Part shown: piece after piece, positions 54,870 through 64,000 of the stretch
How positions within the stretch are numbered: position 1 is the first letter of the stretch
Layout of the letters: each line of letters begins with the position of its first letter
Assembly: GCF_001885075.1 (NCBI RefSeq)
Contig: NZ_MODU01000004.1
Span: forward strand, 62,001-126,000
Source of the DNA: Alteromonas sp. V450
Lineage (GTDB): Bacteria > Pseudomonadota > Gammaproteobacteria > Enterobacterales > Alteromonadaceae
Direction: 5' to 3'
DNA: 64,000 nucleotides
The notes under the pieces: model-generated
Databases searched by the model: none
What the model saw: only the letters and a program-made list of their open reading frames with translations
What the model was told of the DNA's origin: nothing
Position numbers and translations under genes: made by a program

Positions 54870-56690
54870 ATGTCCAAGCCTCTGGCCCTTACCGAGCTGG
54901 TCCTGCGAGATGCCCACCAGTCGCTTCTTGCTACGCGTATGCGTATTGAAGATATGCTTCCCATTGCAGAAAAATTAGATAAAGCAGGCTTCTGGTCTGT
55001 CGAATCTTGGGGCGGTGCTACCTTTGACGCCTGTATTCGTTATTTAGGTGAAGATCCTTGGGAGCGTATTAGAAAATTAAAGGCAGCCATGCCAAATACG
55101 AAGCAGCAAATGTTGTTACGTGGTCAAAACCTTTTGGGCTATCGCCACTATGCTGATGATGTTGTAACTCGCTTTGTAGAGCGTGCTCATGAAAGCGGGG
55201 TAGATGTTTTTAGAATTTTTGATGCTATGAACGACATTAGAAATTTAAAAACCGCAATAAAAGCGACCATCGACAGTGGTGCTCATGCACAAGGGACAAT
55301 TTCTTATACAGTAAGCCCAGTGCACAACCTTAAGCTTTGGCTAGAAATGGCGAAACAGCTTGAAGATCTGGGGGTTCATTCCATCTGCGTTAAAGATATG
55401 GCTGGCCTTTTAAAGCCGTACGAGTGCGAAGCGTTGATTACAGGCTTAAAAGAAACGGTCGATGTTCCTATAGCCATGCAGTGCCACGCCACAACCGGCT
55501 TGAGCACAGCGACGTATCAAAAAGCTATCGATGCCGGTATTGATATGTTGGACACCGCTATTTCTTCAATGAGCATGACTTATGGCCATAGCGCAACGGA
55601 GACCATGGTTTCTATCGTGGAAGGTACTGAGCGCGATACGGGTATTTCATTGCCTGAGCTTGAAGACATCGCTAGTTACTTCAGAGATGTAAGAAAGAAA
55701 TACAGCAAGTTCGAGGGAAGCCTTAAAGGAGTGGATGCACGTATTCTTTTGGCGCAGGTGCCAGGCGGAATGCTAACCAACATGGAAAGCCAGCTCAAAG
55801 AACAGGGCGCCGAAGATAAATTCGAACAAGTGTTAAAAGAAATTCCGCGAGTAAGGGAGGATCTTGGGTTTATCCCTCTCGTTACGCCAACCTCACAAAT
55901 TGTGGGCACGCAGTCAGTGCTTAACGTACTTACTGGCGAGCGTTACAAAAGCATAACCAAAGAAACTGCAGGCGTTCTAAAAGGTGAATACGGCGCTACC
56001 GCCGCGCCAGTAAATAAAGAACTGCAGGCTCGCGTGCTTGACGGTGCTGAGCCTGTAACATGCCGACCCGCCGACAATATTGCCCCAGAGCTAGATGCGC
56101 TGAGTAAAGAGCTTGATGAACTGGCTGAGAAAAAGAAACTATCATTGTCAGACGATAAAATTGATGATGTATTGACTTATGCCTTGTTCCCGCAGATTGG
56201 CCTTAAGTTTATTGAAAATCGTGGCAACCCTGATGCATTTGAACCTGCACCTAGCGTACAAGAAACGCAAAGCTCAAATGGGCTTAATCCTGCCGAAGCG
56301 AAGCCAAACTCATTAGAGGCTAGCGCGAGTGAAACTTACGACGTAAACGTAGATGGCAAAGTTTATCGCGTAGAAGTGGCACCCTCAGGTACGCTAACTA
56401 GCGTTACGCCTGCAAGCAGCTCTGGTTCTCAAGCACAGACCCAAGCCAGTAGCGCGGCGCCGTCTGCAGCGCCTTCGACCCAGTCCATTGATGCACCACT
56501 TGCGGGTAACGTGTTTAAAATTTTGGTAAGGAATGGCGACAGCGTGTCAGAAGGCGATGTAGTGTTGATCCTTGAAGCCATGAAAATGGAGACAGAGATC
56601 CGCTCAGCATTTACCGGTACGGTTACCGACATTACCGTTGGCGAAGGCGATGCCGTAACCAGTGGCCAACCGTTAATCTTATTGGGGTAG
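54870..56690 (+). CDS. oadA: Oxaloacetate decarboxylase alpha subunit OadA (biotin carboxyltransferase)
   Basis: 606 residues. N-terminal carboxyltransferase TIM barrel ([40 protein letters not shown]), a conserved PYC_OADA domain, an Ala/Ser/Gln-rich linker (~residues 500-535) and a C-terminal biotinyl domain with biotin Lys572 in EAMKMET. It transfers CO2 from oxaloacetate to biotin for release at OadB. oadB begins 3 bases after its stop. Confidence 0.96.
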   Translation: MSKPLALTELVLRDAHQSLLATRMRIEDMLPIAEKLDKAGFWSVESWGGATFDACIRYLGEDPWERIRKLKAAMPNTKQQMLLRGQNLLGYRHYADDVVTRFVERAHESGVDVFRIFDAMNDIRNLKTAIKATIDSGAHAQGTISYTVSPVHNLKLWLEMAKQLEDLGVHSICVKDMAGLLKPYECEALITGLKETVDVPIAMQCHATTGLSTATYQKAIDAGIDMLDTAISSMSMTYGHSATETMVSIVEGTERDTGISLPELEDIASYFRDVRKKYSKFEGSLKGVDARILLAQVPGGMLTNMESQLKEQGAEDKFEQVLKEIPRVREDLGFIPLVTPTSQIVGTQSVLNVLTGERYKSITKETAGVLKGEYGATAAPVNKELQARVLDGAEPVTCRPADNIAPELDALSKELDELAEKKKLSLSDDKIDDVLTYALFPQIGLKFIENRGNPDAFEPAPSVQETQSSNGLNPAEAKPNSLEASASETYDVNVDGKVYRVEVAPSGTLTSVTPASSSGSQAQTQASSAAPSAAPSTQSIDAPLAGNVFKILVRNGDSVSEGDVVLILEAMKMETEIRSAFTGTVTDITVGEGDAVTSGQPLILLG

Positions 56691-56693
56691 TAC

Positions 56694-57824
56694 ATGGATA
56701 AGTTAATGGTACTTTGGGATAGTACCGCGCTTGCGCACTTTGAAGCCGGCCAGATCATAATGATGGCCGTGGGCTTCGGTTTGTTGTACTTGGCCATTGT
56801 GAAAAAGTTCGAACCTTTACTACTACTTCCCATCGGCTTTGGCGCATTGCTTACAAACATCCCTATTGCAGGGTTTTCAGAAGCGGGTGGCTTACTTCAC
56901 TACATCTATAAAATTGGTATAGATACTGGGGTATTCCCCTTGCTTATCTTTATGGGCGTTGGCGCAATGACAGACTTTAGCGCTCTCATTGCTAACCCCA
57001 AAATGCTGTTACTTGGCGCAGCAGCGCAGTTCGGTATTTTTGCTACCTTATTTGGCGCTATAGCGTTGAATCTCATACCTGGTTTTGAGTTTACGTTAAA
57101 GGATGCAAGTGCCATTGCTATTATAGGTGGTGCTGATGGGCCTACTGCCATTTTCCTCGCGTCGCGACTTGCACCTGACCTACTTGGTGCGATTGCAGTT
57201 GCTGCATACTCTTACATGGCATTAGTGCCTATTATCCAGCCGCCAATCATGAAGGCGTTGACCACAAAAGAAGAACGCGAGATAAAAATGGGGCAGCTTC
57301 GACCTGTGTCAAAGAGAGAGAAGATTATCTTTCCTCTCGCCGTGCTGTTTATGACCATCTTGTTTTTGCCGGCAGCAACGCCGCTTGTGGGTATGTTTTG
57401 CTTTGGTAACTTAATGAAAGAGTGTGGTGTTGTAGACAGGTTAAGCAAAACAGCCCAAAACGAACTCATCAATACAGTTACTATTTTTCTGGGTCTAGCG
57501 GTAGGCTCTAAGCTATCTGCAAAAGCGTTTCTTACGGTTGAGACGTTAGGTATTTTGGGCCTTGGCGCTATCGCATTTGGTATAGGCACCGCTGCGGGCG
57601 TACTTATGGCAAAACTGATGAGTAAGTTGTCGGGGGGGAGTATTAATCCATTGATTGGCGCTGCTGGCGTTTCCGCTGTACCAATGGCGGCCAGGGTGGT
57701 TAATAAAGTTGGACTGGAAGCAAACCCTCATAATTTCCTACTCATGCACGCCATGGGACCTAACGTAGCGGGTGTGCTAGGTAGTGCGGTTGCTGCGGGC
57801 ATATTGCTGGCGCTGGTCGGTTAA
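56694..57824 (+). CDS. oadB: Oxaloacetate decarboxylase beta subunit OadB (Na+ pump)
   Basis: Membrane subunit coupling decarboxylation of carboxybiotin to Na+ export. 376 residues with about nine hydrophobic segments; signatures [35 protein letters not shown], and [15 protein letters not shown]. Supplies a sodium gradient, consistent with a marine lifestyle. Confidence 0.95.
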   Translation: MDKLMVLWDSTALAHFEAGQIIMMAVGFGLLYLAIVKKFEPLLLLPIGFGALLTNIPIAGFSEAGGLLHYIYKIGIDTGVFPLLIFMGVGAMTDFSALIANPKMLLLGAAAQFGIFATLFGAIALNLIPGFEFTLKDASAIAIIGGADGPTAIFLASRLAPDLLGAIAVAAYSYMALVPIIQPPIMKALTTKEEREIKMGQLRPVSKREKIIFPLAVLFMTILFLPAATPLVGMFCFGNLMKECGVVDRLSKTAQNELINTVTIFLGLAVGSKLSAKAFLTVETLGILGLGAIAFGIGTAAGVLMAKLMSKLSGGSINPLIGAAGVSAVPMAARVVNKVGLEANPHNFLLMHAMGPNVAGVLGSAVAAGILLALVG

Positions 57825-57880
57825 TAGGGGGGCTTTGAGCATTCAAAAAAGATAACGTTGCTATCTATGTGACTGTTCTC

Positions 57881-57900
57881 AAGGGCCTAAATTGGCCCTT
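57881..57900 (+). terminator. Candidate terminator after oadB
   Basis: AAGGGCC (57881-57887), six-base loop, GGCCCTT (57894-57900). The T run is short, so strength is uncertain. It lies between convergent oadB and sapF. Confidence 0.5.
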
Positions 57901-57988
57901 GTTACTATGCAATTAAAATCACTCTGTTGCTTAAACTGCGTCTGTGATATGCATTTTTTTACAACAGCATACCCATATCGTTTTCATG

Positions 57989-58792
57989 CTAGCGAATTGT
58001 TGTATTGGGCACGAGCGATTGATATGCCGTGACGAGCTTTTTGGTTCTAGAATGTTGGGGCCATCTGAATATTGTTTCAGTTTTACCTTCTTCAACAATT
58101 TCACCGTTTTCCATCACTATTATTCTATCTGCAATGTGTCTAACTATACCGAGGTTGTGGCTGATAAATATAAACGCCAAGCCAAGCTCTTGCTGCAGTT
58201 CAAGAATGAGGTTTACAGTTTGAGAACGAATTGAGGGGTCTAAGGCAGCAAATGGTTCATCGGCGACAAGTACTTTGGGTTTGAGAACGATCGCCCGAGC
58301 AAGCGCAACACGCTGTTGTTGACCATCAGACAGCATGTGTCGATAAAAATAATAGTGCTCACGCAGTAGCCCTACTTTGACTAACATGTCCTCAACAATG
58401 GGCTTGCGCTCGTCTTCAGATAGCCCCGTGTTAAGACGTAATGGTTCATCTAAAATTTTGCCAACCGGTACAGCCGGATTCATTGATTCGCTGCTGTGCT
58501 GCAGAATCATTCGAATGTCGTGTGTACGTTTATTTTGAATTTCTTTTGACTGATATTTAGCCAAGTACTTGTGCGTATTGATTTCTATTTCTCCTGCATC
58601 GGCAGGTAACGCACCAACCAAAAGTTTTGCTAGCAATGATTTTCCACTTCGATTTTCACCAATAATCGCAATTGTCTCACCACGTTTAACATTTAAGTCT
58701 ACTGGACCTAGCTGAAACAATTCAGGTCGCTTTAGCCAACGTTTTCTTTCGTTATGAATAAATGTCAGCTGACGTACTTGCATAATATCCAT
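57989..58792 (-). CDS. sapF: Peptide ABC transporter ATP-binding protein SapF
   Basis: 267 residues from ATG 58792, which overlaps the sapD stop (TAATG). A longer frame to 58873 would run deep into sapD. Intact ATPase: Walker A GENRSGKS, Q-loop, signature LSDGQQQR, Walker B VLVADEPFAALDPS, H-loop FISHNLG. Pairs with SapD in the Sap peptide uptake system, known for antimicrobial-peptide resistance and, in E. coli, putrescine export and Trk K+ uptake support. Confidence 0.9.
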   Translation of the reverse strand: MDIMQVRQLTFIHNERKRWLKRPELFQLGPVDLNVKRGETIAIIGENRSGKSLLAKLLVGALPADAGEIEINTHKYLAKYQSKEIQNKRTHDIRMILQHSSESMNPAVPVGKILDEPLRLNTGLSEDERKPIVEDMLVKVGLLREHYYFYRHMLSDGQQQRVALARAIVLKPKVLVADEPFAALDPSIRSQTVNLILELQQELGLAFIFISHNLGIVRHIADRIIVMENGEIVEEGKTETIFRWPQHSRTKKLVTAYQSLVPNTTIR

Positions 58793-59787
58793 TATAACTT
58801 CTCCATATGAAGTGGATAATGGCAACTGTAGCTGTGGTCGTGGATCTTTCTGACTGATGGGGTTTGCACGCAAGCCCGCTGTGCTCTAGGGCAGCGTGGC
58901 CCTAGTCGGCAACCAATCGGTAGATGTTGCAGTGTGGGTATAGAGCCACCAAGTGTGGGTAACATGGATTTAGGTGGCAAGTCCTTTCTAAAACTAGGTG
59001 CACTGTCAAGTAGCGCTTTGGTATATGGATGAAGAGGGCGTTTTTTGATGTGTTTCATCTTACCAGACTCTACCGTTTGACCGGCGTACAGCACCGTCAT
59101 AGAGTGAGACATACTAGCGATCGCGAGTAAGTCGTGACTTACAAACAAAATCGACAAGGAGCGTGTCTGATTTAATCGAGTAAACAGTTTAAGAATCTGT
59201 GTTTTTGTCGTCGGTTCCATGCCGCGCGTTGGATCGTCAGCAATGAGCAGCTTCGGCTGAGACACCAGTGCCATCGCAATCATAAACTTTTGTCCAATAT
59301 CTGCAGGGATCTGATGTGGGAAGGCGCTTAAATAATGCTTGTGATGCTTAATCCCCACCTTATGCACGGTACTGATTGCTATTTTTTTGCGATGCTGTGC
59401 ACGTTGCCAGAACCACTGACCTTGAACGAACTCACTTGGAATACTTTCTTCTAACTGTTCCCCTAATGTAGCAGAGGGATCAAGGCTGGCCTGCGGATTT
59501 TGGAATACCACTGCTATTTCTCGTCGCATAACCTCACGACGTTGCTGTACGGACATACTCAATAGATTCTCACCGTTCCAACTCATTCGGTCGGCGGTAA
59601 GGTTCCATTGACTGGGAAGCGCGCCGCAAATAGCAGAAACAATCAAGCTTTTGCCTGAACCGGATTCGCCCACAAGCGCTCTAATCTCTCCACTACTCAC
59701 TGATAAATTGACTTTATCGAGTGCTTTTATCGTAGATTCACCGCTATGCATTTCAAGGGTCAAATTTTTTATATCGAGCATTGGCAT
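58792..59787 (-). CDS. sapD: Peptide ABC transporter ATP-binding protein SapD, with degenerate ATPase motifs
   Basis: 331 residues. Walker A GESGSGKS at 40-47 is intact. The ABC signature is lost (HQIPADIGQK at 158-167 in place of LSGGQ) and the Walker B catalytic Glu is Asp185 (LLIADDPTRGMEP). The C-terminal oligopeptide-transporter extension has LPIGCRLGPRCPRAQRAC and ends MEKL, matching SapD. E. coli SapD also lacks a standard signature but, as I recall it, keeps the Glu. It probably works as an asymmetric pair with SapF. It starts 1 base after the sapC stop. Confidence 0.9.
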   Translation of the reverse strand: MPMLDIKNLTLEMHSGESTIKALDKVNLSVSSGEIRALVGESGSGKSLIVSAICGALPSQWNLTADRMSWNGENLLSMSVQQRREVMRREIAVVFQNPQASLDPSATLGEQLEESIPSEFVQGQWFWQRAQHRKKIAISTVHKVGIKHHKHYLSAFPHQIPADIGQKFMIAMALVSQPKLLIADDPTRGMEPTTKTQILKLFTRLNQTRSLSILFVSHDLLAIASMSHSMTVLYAGQTVESGKMKHIKKRPLHPYTKALLDSAPSFRKDLPPKSMLPTLGGSIPTLQHLPIGCRLGPRCPRAQRACVQTPSVRKIHDHSYSCHYPLHMEKL

Positions 59788-59788
59788 T

Positions 59789-60682
59789 TTAGTGACTCAC
59801 TCTTTTTCTTAATGCTGAGCGCAATCCATCACCGACGATATTAATAGAAAGGACGATGAAAAACATGGCCATTCCAGGCACTGCAACATTCCAAGGCGCA
59901 AGATAAGCCACGTCCAGTCCATCGGCTAAAATCACGCCTAATTCAGGTAAAGGAGATTGGGCTCCCAAGTTAAGAAAGCCAAGTGCTGAAATATCAATAA
60001 CCGCTATTGAAAGCGCAAGTGTGCCTTGAACAACAAGCATTTCGATCATATTCGGCAGTATCGAGTGGACAAACAATTGCCATTTATTTGCTCCGTCCAA
60101 TTTAGATGCCACGATATATTCTTTTTTCATCTCGCTGCGCACAAAGCTGCGGGTATAGTGGACAAATTGAGGAATGAGCGCCAGCGTTATTGCCCACATA
60201 CTGTTGACCAGACCCGCGCCCAAGATTGCAACAATGATGATAGCGATCAGCAATGTTGGAATTGCCATAAGAGCGTCTAGAAGGTGGTTTACTATGCTTG
60301 AGCGTACGCCCCGCAGCATCCCCGCGAACGTCCCCAAACTTACGCCCACAATCATTGCCAGAACAACCGTGATGAAAGCAGAACCCAGCGTGACCCGACA
60401 GCCATATACGATCCGGGTGAATATGTCTCTGCCGAGGGCATCTGTGCCAAGCAAATGAGAAATAGAGCCACTAGTGACCCAGCTTGGCGGTATTAATAGC
60501 CCATCAATATTTTGTTCAATAGCATCATAAGGCGTAATAAATGGAGCAAAAATAGCAAAGAATACGAAGATACCTAACAAAATTAAACCAACCATTGCGA
60601 TATGACTGGATTTGAAAGCCGACCATGTGCGTTGCCATGGCGACGGGTGAAACTCTTCTTCGTACAAACTAAACTGTGGCAC
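59789..60682 (-). CDS. sapC: Peptide ABC transporter permease SapC
   Basis: 297 residues, six predicted membrane helices. N-terminal OppC extension (WQRTWSAFKSSHIAMVGLILLGIFVFFAIFAPFI), LLGTDALGRDIFTRIVYGCRVTL and the EAA-type loop (SKLDGANKWQLFVHSILPNM). Overlaps sapB by 14 bases. Confidence 0.92.
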   Translation of the reverse strand: MPQFSLYEEEFHPSPWQRTWSAFKSSHIAMVGLILLGIFVFFAIFAPFITPYDAIEQNIDGLLIPPSWVTSGSISHLLGTDALGRDIFTRIVYGCRVTLGSAFITVVLAMIVGVSLGTFAGMLRGVRSSIVNHLLDALMAIPTLLIAIIIVAILGAGLVNSMWAITLALIPQFVHYTRSFVRSEMKKEYIVASKLDGANKWQLFVHSILPNMIEMLVVQGTLALSIAVIDISALGFLNLGAQSPLPELGVILADGLDVAYLAPWNVAVPGMAMFFIVLSINIVGDGLRSALRKRVSH

Positions 60683-61700
60683 GTTCGTATTTCTCTCTAC
60701 TAGGGTCGATCATTCTGTTAAATAGATCGATGAGAATAGTCAGTGTGATAACAAGTGTAGATACAGCCAACATTCCAATACGCAGGGCAGGATAGTCCCG
60801 TTGATAAATTGCCTGAATTAACCAGTTCCCGATACCGGGCCATGAAAACAAAGTTTCAACAATCATCGCATTTGTGATGAGTGTTGTAATTTGAATAGCC
60901 ATTAATGGCAATATGGGGAGCAGCGCATTGCGCAATACATGTCTAAAGAAAATTTGCCAACTTGACAGCCCTCGAGATACTGCTGCAGCAATATAAGGAC
61001 GGTGCTTAACGTCAATAACTGAACGACGCGTAATTCGTACCATTGATGCAGTCGCAATAGCGCCAATCGCCAACGTTGGTAACGCCATGTGTGAAATAGC
61101 GTCTTTAAATGCTAATGATTTGTCTGCAATGTCAGATAAAAGAATGTCAATGAGTATAAAACCTGTTGTTGGTTCAATATCGTACAAAAGACTTATACGA
61201 CCTGATAACGGGGCGACGTCGAGCCTAAGACTGAAAACGAGGATCAGTAGTAAGGCAAACCAAAATACAGGAAATGAGTAAGTGGTTATACTTACACTAT
61301 TTACAATATTATCTGTGGTCGAGTAGCAGCGAGCACCCGCATAATAACCAAGGGGTACGCCTAAAAATAGCGCCATGAACATCGCATAAGTAGCAAGTTC
61401 TATTGTTGCTGGTAACGCTATTCCAACTTCGTCTCTAAGAGGGAGCCCTGAAGTAAAACTGTACCCCCAATCCCCGGTTAACAGGTTTCCTACATAGTAA
61501 AAAAATTGAGAAATATATGATTGGTCAAGTTTAAACTGTTGTTCCAGAGCGTGACGTTGTACATCATTTTGTGGGACTAATCCCGTCAAATTCTCAAGTG
61601 TATCGCCGGGAAACAAATAAGCCAGCGAGAAGGAAATTATCGCTAATACCAACAAGGTGAGAATAAATAAAGTGCTGTATCTTACAAGTATGTGTATCAC
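60669..61700 (-). CDS. sapB: Peptide ABC transporter permease SapB
   Basis: 343 residues. DppB/OppB-type permease: membrane helix at 12-32, GDWGYSFTSGLPLRDEVG, the EAA loop (AAAVSRGLSSWQIFFRHVLRNALLPILPL) and ETLFSWPGIGNWLIQAI. Its start overlaps the sapA stop by 4 bases. SapB and SapC form the channel. Confidence 0.92.
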   Translation of the reverse strand: MIHILVRYSTLFILTLLVLAIISFSLAYLFPGDTLENLTGLVPQNDVQRHALEQQFKLDQSYISQFFYYVGNLLTGDWGYSFTSGLPLRDEVGIALPATIELATYAMFMALFLGVPLGYYAGARCYSTTDNIVNSVSITTYSFPVFWFALLLILVFSLRLDVAPLSGRISLLYDIEPTTGFILIDILLSDIADKSLAFKDAISHMALPTLAIGAIATASMVRITRRSVIDVKHRPYIAAAVSRGLSSWQIFFRHVLRNALLPILPLMAIQITTLITNAMIVETLFSWPGIGNWLIQAIYQRDYPALRIGMLAVSTLVITLTILIDLFNRMIDPSREKYERATV

Positions 61701-63364
61701 AATTTTTTCTCTACCCCACCGAAGCGAACGCCACCAAATGGATTTATATTCATGCCTTCAAGCTCGTATCGATATGCTTGATAGCGATAAGCGTGTGCAA
61801 TGGGAACTAACGGTAATCGCTCATATAACAGTCTATTTACTTGGCGATAAATAGCGTTTCGTTCATCAATATCATCTGTTTGCAAAGCGTCATTAAGTAA
61901 GCGGTCATAGTCTTGATTACACCACATTGCACGGTTAGTACCGGAAGGAATGGCACCACAACTTAATAAAGGACGATAAAAATTATCTGGGTCGCCATTG
62001 TCAGCTGACCATCCAATCAGCACGGAGTCATGTAGCCCTTCTTGAAGATGACGTCTGAACGTTGCCCAGTCGTAACTGACAATAGTGGCTTCTACGCCAA
62101 CTTCTTTTAAATAACGTTGAATGAGTTCAGCCATTTTAGTTGCATTGGGGTTGTATGCTCTTTCTACTGGCATAGCCCAAATTGTCATGGAGAAACCCGG
62201 CTCAATTCCCGCATTTGCTAACAGTTTTCTGGCGAGTACAGGATTGTATGCCGTATCGTCGGCGTCGTTTTGAAATGCCCAGCTTGCCGCAGGTAGAAGA
62301 GTTTTAGCTCTAGTTGCACTATCAAAATAAACGGCTTCCAATAAGGTATTTTTATCGATAGCTGATGCAAACGCTCTTCGCACATCAGGGTTGTCAAAAG
62401 GAGGGCGCTGTGTGTTAAAAGCCCAAAAGCCAATATTCAGGCCCGGCTTTTCTGCTAATATCAAATCATCACGCGAGCGAATCACCTCAAGTTCGGTTTG
62501 CGCCGGGAACGCAGTGGCGTCACATTCGCCGGTCATCAATTTGGCGAGGCGAAGAGAGCTTTTCGGCGTGATGTCAAAGATAAGTTGATTAACGGATGCT
62601 GTAGTGCTTTGTAAATTTCTATCTGTACTGTCCTCGTTGCCAAGTTCTTCACGCCAATAGTTTTCATGTCGAAGATACTTTATAAAATGGTCTTTACGAA
62701 AACTATCAAATTTAAACGGGCCTGTGCCCACTGGAAGTTCGTCAATGCTGCTAGGGCGACCGTCCCTGAGCAGTTCTGCTCCATATTCTTCTGACAATAT
62801 CACGGCAAAATCTGTTGCCAGGTTAGCAAGGAACGAACTATCACGACGTTTTAACGTAATTTCTACCCGATAACCGTTTATCCTTTCAACAGATGCAATG
62901 TTCTTTGCAAGCCCTATGCTCTCGAAATAAGGGTACCGGCCTCCGGAAATGTAATGGTATGGATGAGAGGTTAGGCGCCACCTGTTGATACTGAAAATCA
63001 CGTCGTCTGCGTTGAATGTGCGCGAGGGTGAGAAGTATTCGGTTGTGTGAAATTGTACATTTTTGCGTAACTGAAACGCGTAAGTTAGACCATCATCACT
63101 GGTTAGCCAACTGCTGGCGAGGCTAGGAACAATACGTCCGGTTTCAGGATCAAAATCGAGTAAACGATCGTAGAGTTGATGGGAGGACGCGTCTGAAGTA
63201 GTGCTTGTGGTATCTAATTGCGGATTGAAGGTGACGGGGTTGCTTTCAGAGCAGTAAATTATGCCAGAACTATAAAAAGCGTCTTTGTTCCGTTTTACAC
63301 AAGATACAAGAAGCAGTGGAATGCATAACAAAACCAACACACGCTTCGCCAAACTTTTGGACAT
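61697..63364 (-). CDS. sapA: Peptide ABC transporter substrate-binding lipoprotein SapA
   Basis: 555 residues. Lipoprotein signal with lipobox LVSC (Cys22), so it is anchored rather than free in the periplasm as in E. coli SapA. SBP_bac_5 domain: YDRLLDFDPETGRIVPSLASSW, VGTGPFKFDSF, FAFNTQ-like GFWAFNTQRPPFDNPDVRRAFASAID, and LIGWSADNGDPDNFYRPLLSC. First gene of the sap operon, 3 bases after pspF. Confidence 0.92.
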   Translation of the reverse strand: MSKSLAKRVLVLLCIPLLLVSCVKRNKDAFYSSGIIYCSESNPVTFNPQLDTTSTTSDASSHQLYDRLLDFDPETGRIVPSLASSWLTSDDGLTYAFQLRKNVQFHTTEYFSPSRTFNADDVIFSINRWRLTSHPYHYISGGRYPYFESIGLAKNIASVERINGYRVEITLKRRDSSFLANLATDFAVILSEEYGAELLRDGRPSSIDELPVGTGPFKFDSFRKDHFIKYLRHENYWREELGNEDSTDRNLQSTTASVNQLIFDITPKSSLRLAKLMTGECDATAFPAQTELEVIRSRDDLILAEKPGLNIGFWAFNTQRPPFDNPDVRRAFASAIDKNTLLEAVYFDSATRAKTLLPAASWAFQNDADDTAYNPVLARKLLANAGIEPGFSMTIWAMPVERAYNPNATKMAELIQRYLKEVGVEATIVSYDWATFRRHLQEGLHDSVLIGWSADNGDPDNFYRPLLSCGAIPSGTNRAMWCNQDYDRLLNDALQTDDIDERNAIYRQVNRLLYERLPLVPIAHAYRYQAYRYELEGMNINPFGGVRFGGVEKKL

Positions 63365-63367
63365 GCT

Positions 63368-64000
63368 TTACGCCTCAACGCCTTCAGCGGAAGAATCTAA
63401 GAGATTATATTTTTTAAGGTACCCACGAAGCTGATGATACGTCAGACTTAACTTTTCTGCCGTTTTCTTCTGATTAAACTGACTATCAGCAAGTGCCTGT
63501 TTTATCATATCTATCTCGTGTTGTTGAGAGCGTTCTTTCAAATCTATCGGGTAATTTATGATTTCCTGTGAATTAGGGATACTCGGTACTACAGGTTCAA
63601 CTTGAGCAGTAGGTACGGTTGGTGTTAAAGGTACTGAAGGTGAAGACGAAACTGCCGTCTGTCTATCTTGTGTTTTAATTCTATTTTGCGGGCGAAACGC
63701 CGATTCAAACGGATCGAGAACGATTTCATGAACAGGAAGGTGAGGATTGTTGGTTCGATAGACAGCACGTTCTACAACGTTTTTAAGCTCACGGATATTG
63801 CCTGGCCAATGATAGTCAAGAAGGGTTTTTCTGGCTTTTTCTGTAAAACCGCTAAATAACTCCATGTCCATCTCTCTCGCCATATTAATGGCGAAATGTT
63901 CAGCTAGCATCATTATGTCTTCCCGTCGTTCGCGCAACGGTGGAATTGTTATAACGTCGAAGGCTAGCCGGTCAAGCAGGTCTGCTCTGAATTCACCTGC
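63368..64000 (-). CDS. pspF: Phage-shock sigma-54 activator PspF, C-terminal part
   Basis: The gene runs off the window end; 210 codons are seen (reading AGEFRADLLDRLAFDVITIPPLRERREDI from base 64000). This is the second half of the AAA+ domain, with R-finger region and WPGNIRELKNVVERAVYR, a Pro/Thr/Val-rich linker, and a Fis-type HTH (NQKKTAEKLSLTYHQLRGYLKKYNL). PspF activates psp envelope-stress genes and lacks a receiver domain. The N-terminus and any pspA would lie beyond the window. Confidence 0.9.
   Translation of the reverse strand, partial: AGEFRADLLDRLAFDVITIPPLRERREDIMMLAEHFAINMAREMDMELFSGFTEKARKTLLDYHWPGNIRELKNVVERAVYRTNNPHLPVHEIVLDPFESAFRPQNRIKTQDRQTAVSSSPSVPLTPTVPTAQVEPVVPSIPNSQEIINYPIDLKERSQQHEIDMIKQALADSQFNQKKTAEKLSLTYHQLRGYLKKYNLLDSSAEGVEA

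Overview
The window looks like a chromosomal segment of a marine gammaproteobacterium of the Alteromonas type. The evidence is the polar-flagellum regulator/structural order flrBC-fliEFGHIJKLMNOPQR-flhB-flhAFG-fliA, a Vibrio/Shewanella-like cheYZAB-parC-parP-cheW tail, the recX-alaS-csrA-tRNA block, a Na+-pump type oadGAB operon, a large TonB-dependent receptor, and pspF-sapABCDF. Base composition and codon use look even throughout. I see no prophage, integrase, intact IS element, CRISPR array or island boundary.

Layout. 1-2826: end of flrA, then flrB-flrC, the sigma-54-linked two-component pair, with a -24/-12 promoter before flrB. 2869-17236: fliE to flhB; very good -24/-12 promoter before fliE and weaker candidates before fliK and fliL. 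17467-22579: flhA, flhF, flhG, fliA. 22616-29342: chemotaxis genes cheY, cheZ, cheA, cheB, parC, parP and cheW, ending in a strong terminator. CheA carries three copies of a 17-residue motif in its linker, a plausible docking array for the ParC/ParP polar-positioning proteins. 29412-29846: DUF2802 membrane protein.

29868-34600: methionine synthesis. Four tandem MetJ-type boxes precede metA, followed by a methionine synthase (MetH) naturally divided into two adjacent genes. 34624-38041: a DUF938 methyltransferase, ppnP, a 266-bp terminal-inverted-repeat element, and a Cache-domain chemoreceptor. 38190-42524: two LysR-type regulators (one MetR-like, one OxyR-like lacking the peroxidatic cysteine) divergent from a beta-carbonic anhydrase plus SulP anion (probably bicarbonate) transporter pair. 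42744-45830: TonB-dependent receptor preceded by a perfect palindrome and followed by a BetI-type TetR regulator. 45911-49211 (minus): PepO-type lipoprotein metallopeptidase and a COG3146 acyltransferase-like protein. 49325-53701: recX, alaS, csrA, tRNA-Ser(GCT) and two identical tRNA-Arg(ACG). 53842-57824: acyl-CoA thioesterase and oadGAB. 57989-64000 (minus): sapFDCBA peptide ABC transporter genes and the 3' part of pspF, which runs off the window.

Most of the window is well-known core biology. The points most worth checking are the CheA linker repeats, the OxyR-like regulator without Cys199 and its ATAG-N7-CTAT dyad beside the carbonic anhydrase operon, the BetI-like/TonB-receptor pair with its palindrome, the split MetH under met boxes, the 266-bp inverted-repeat element, and SapD with degenerate ATPase motifs. 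I did not find a convincing wholly new system.
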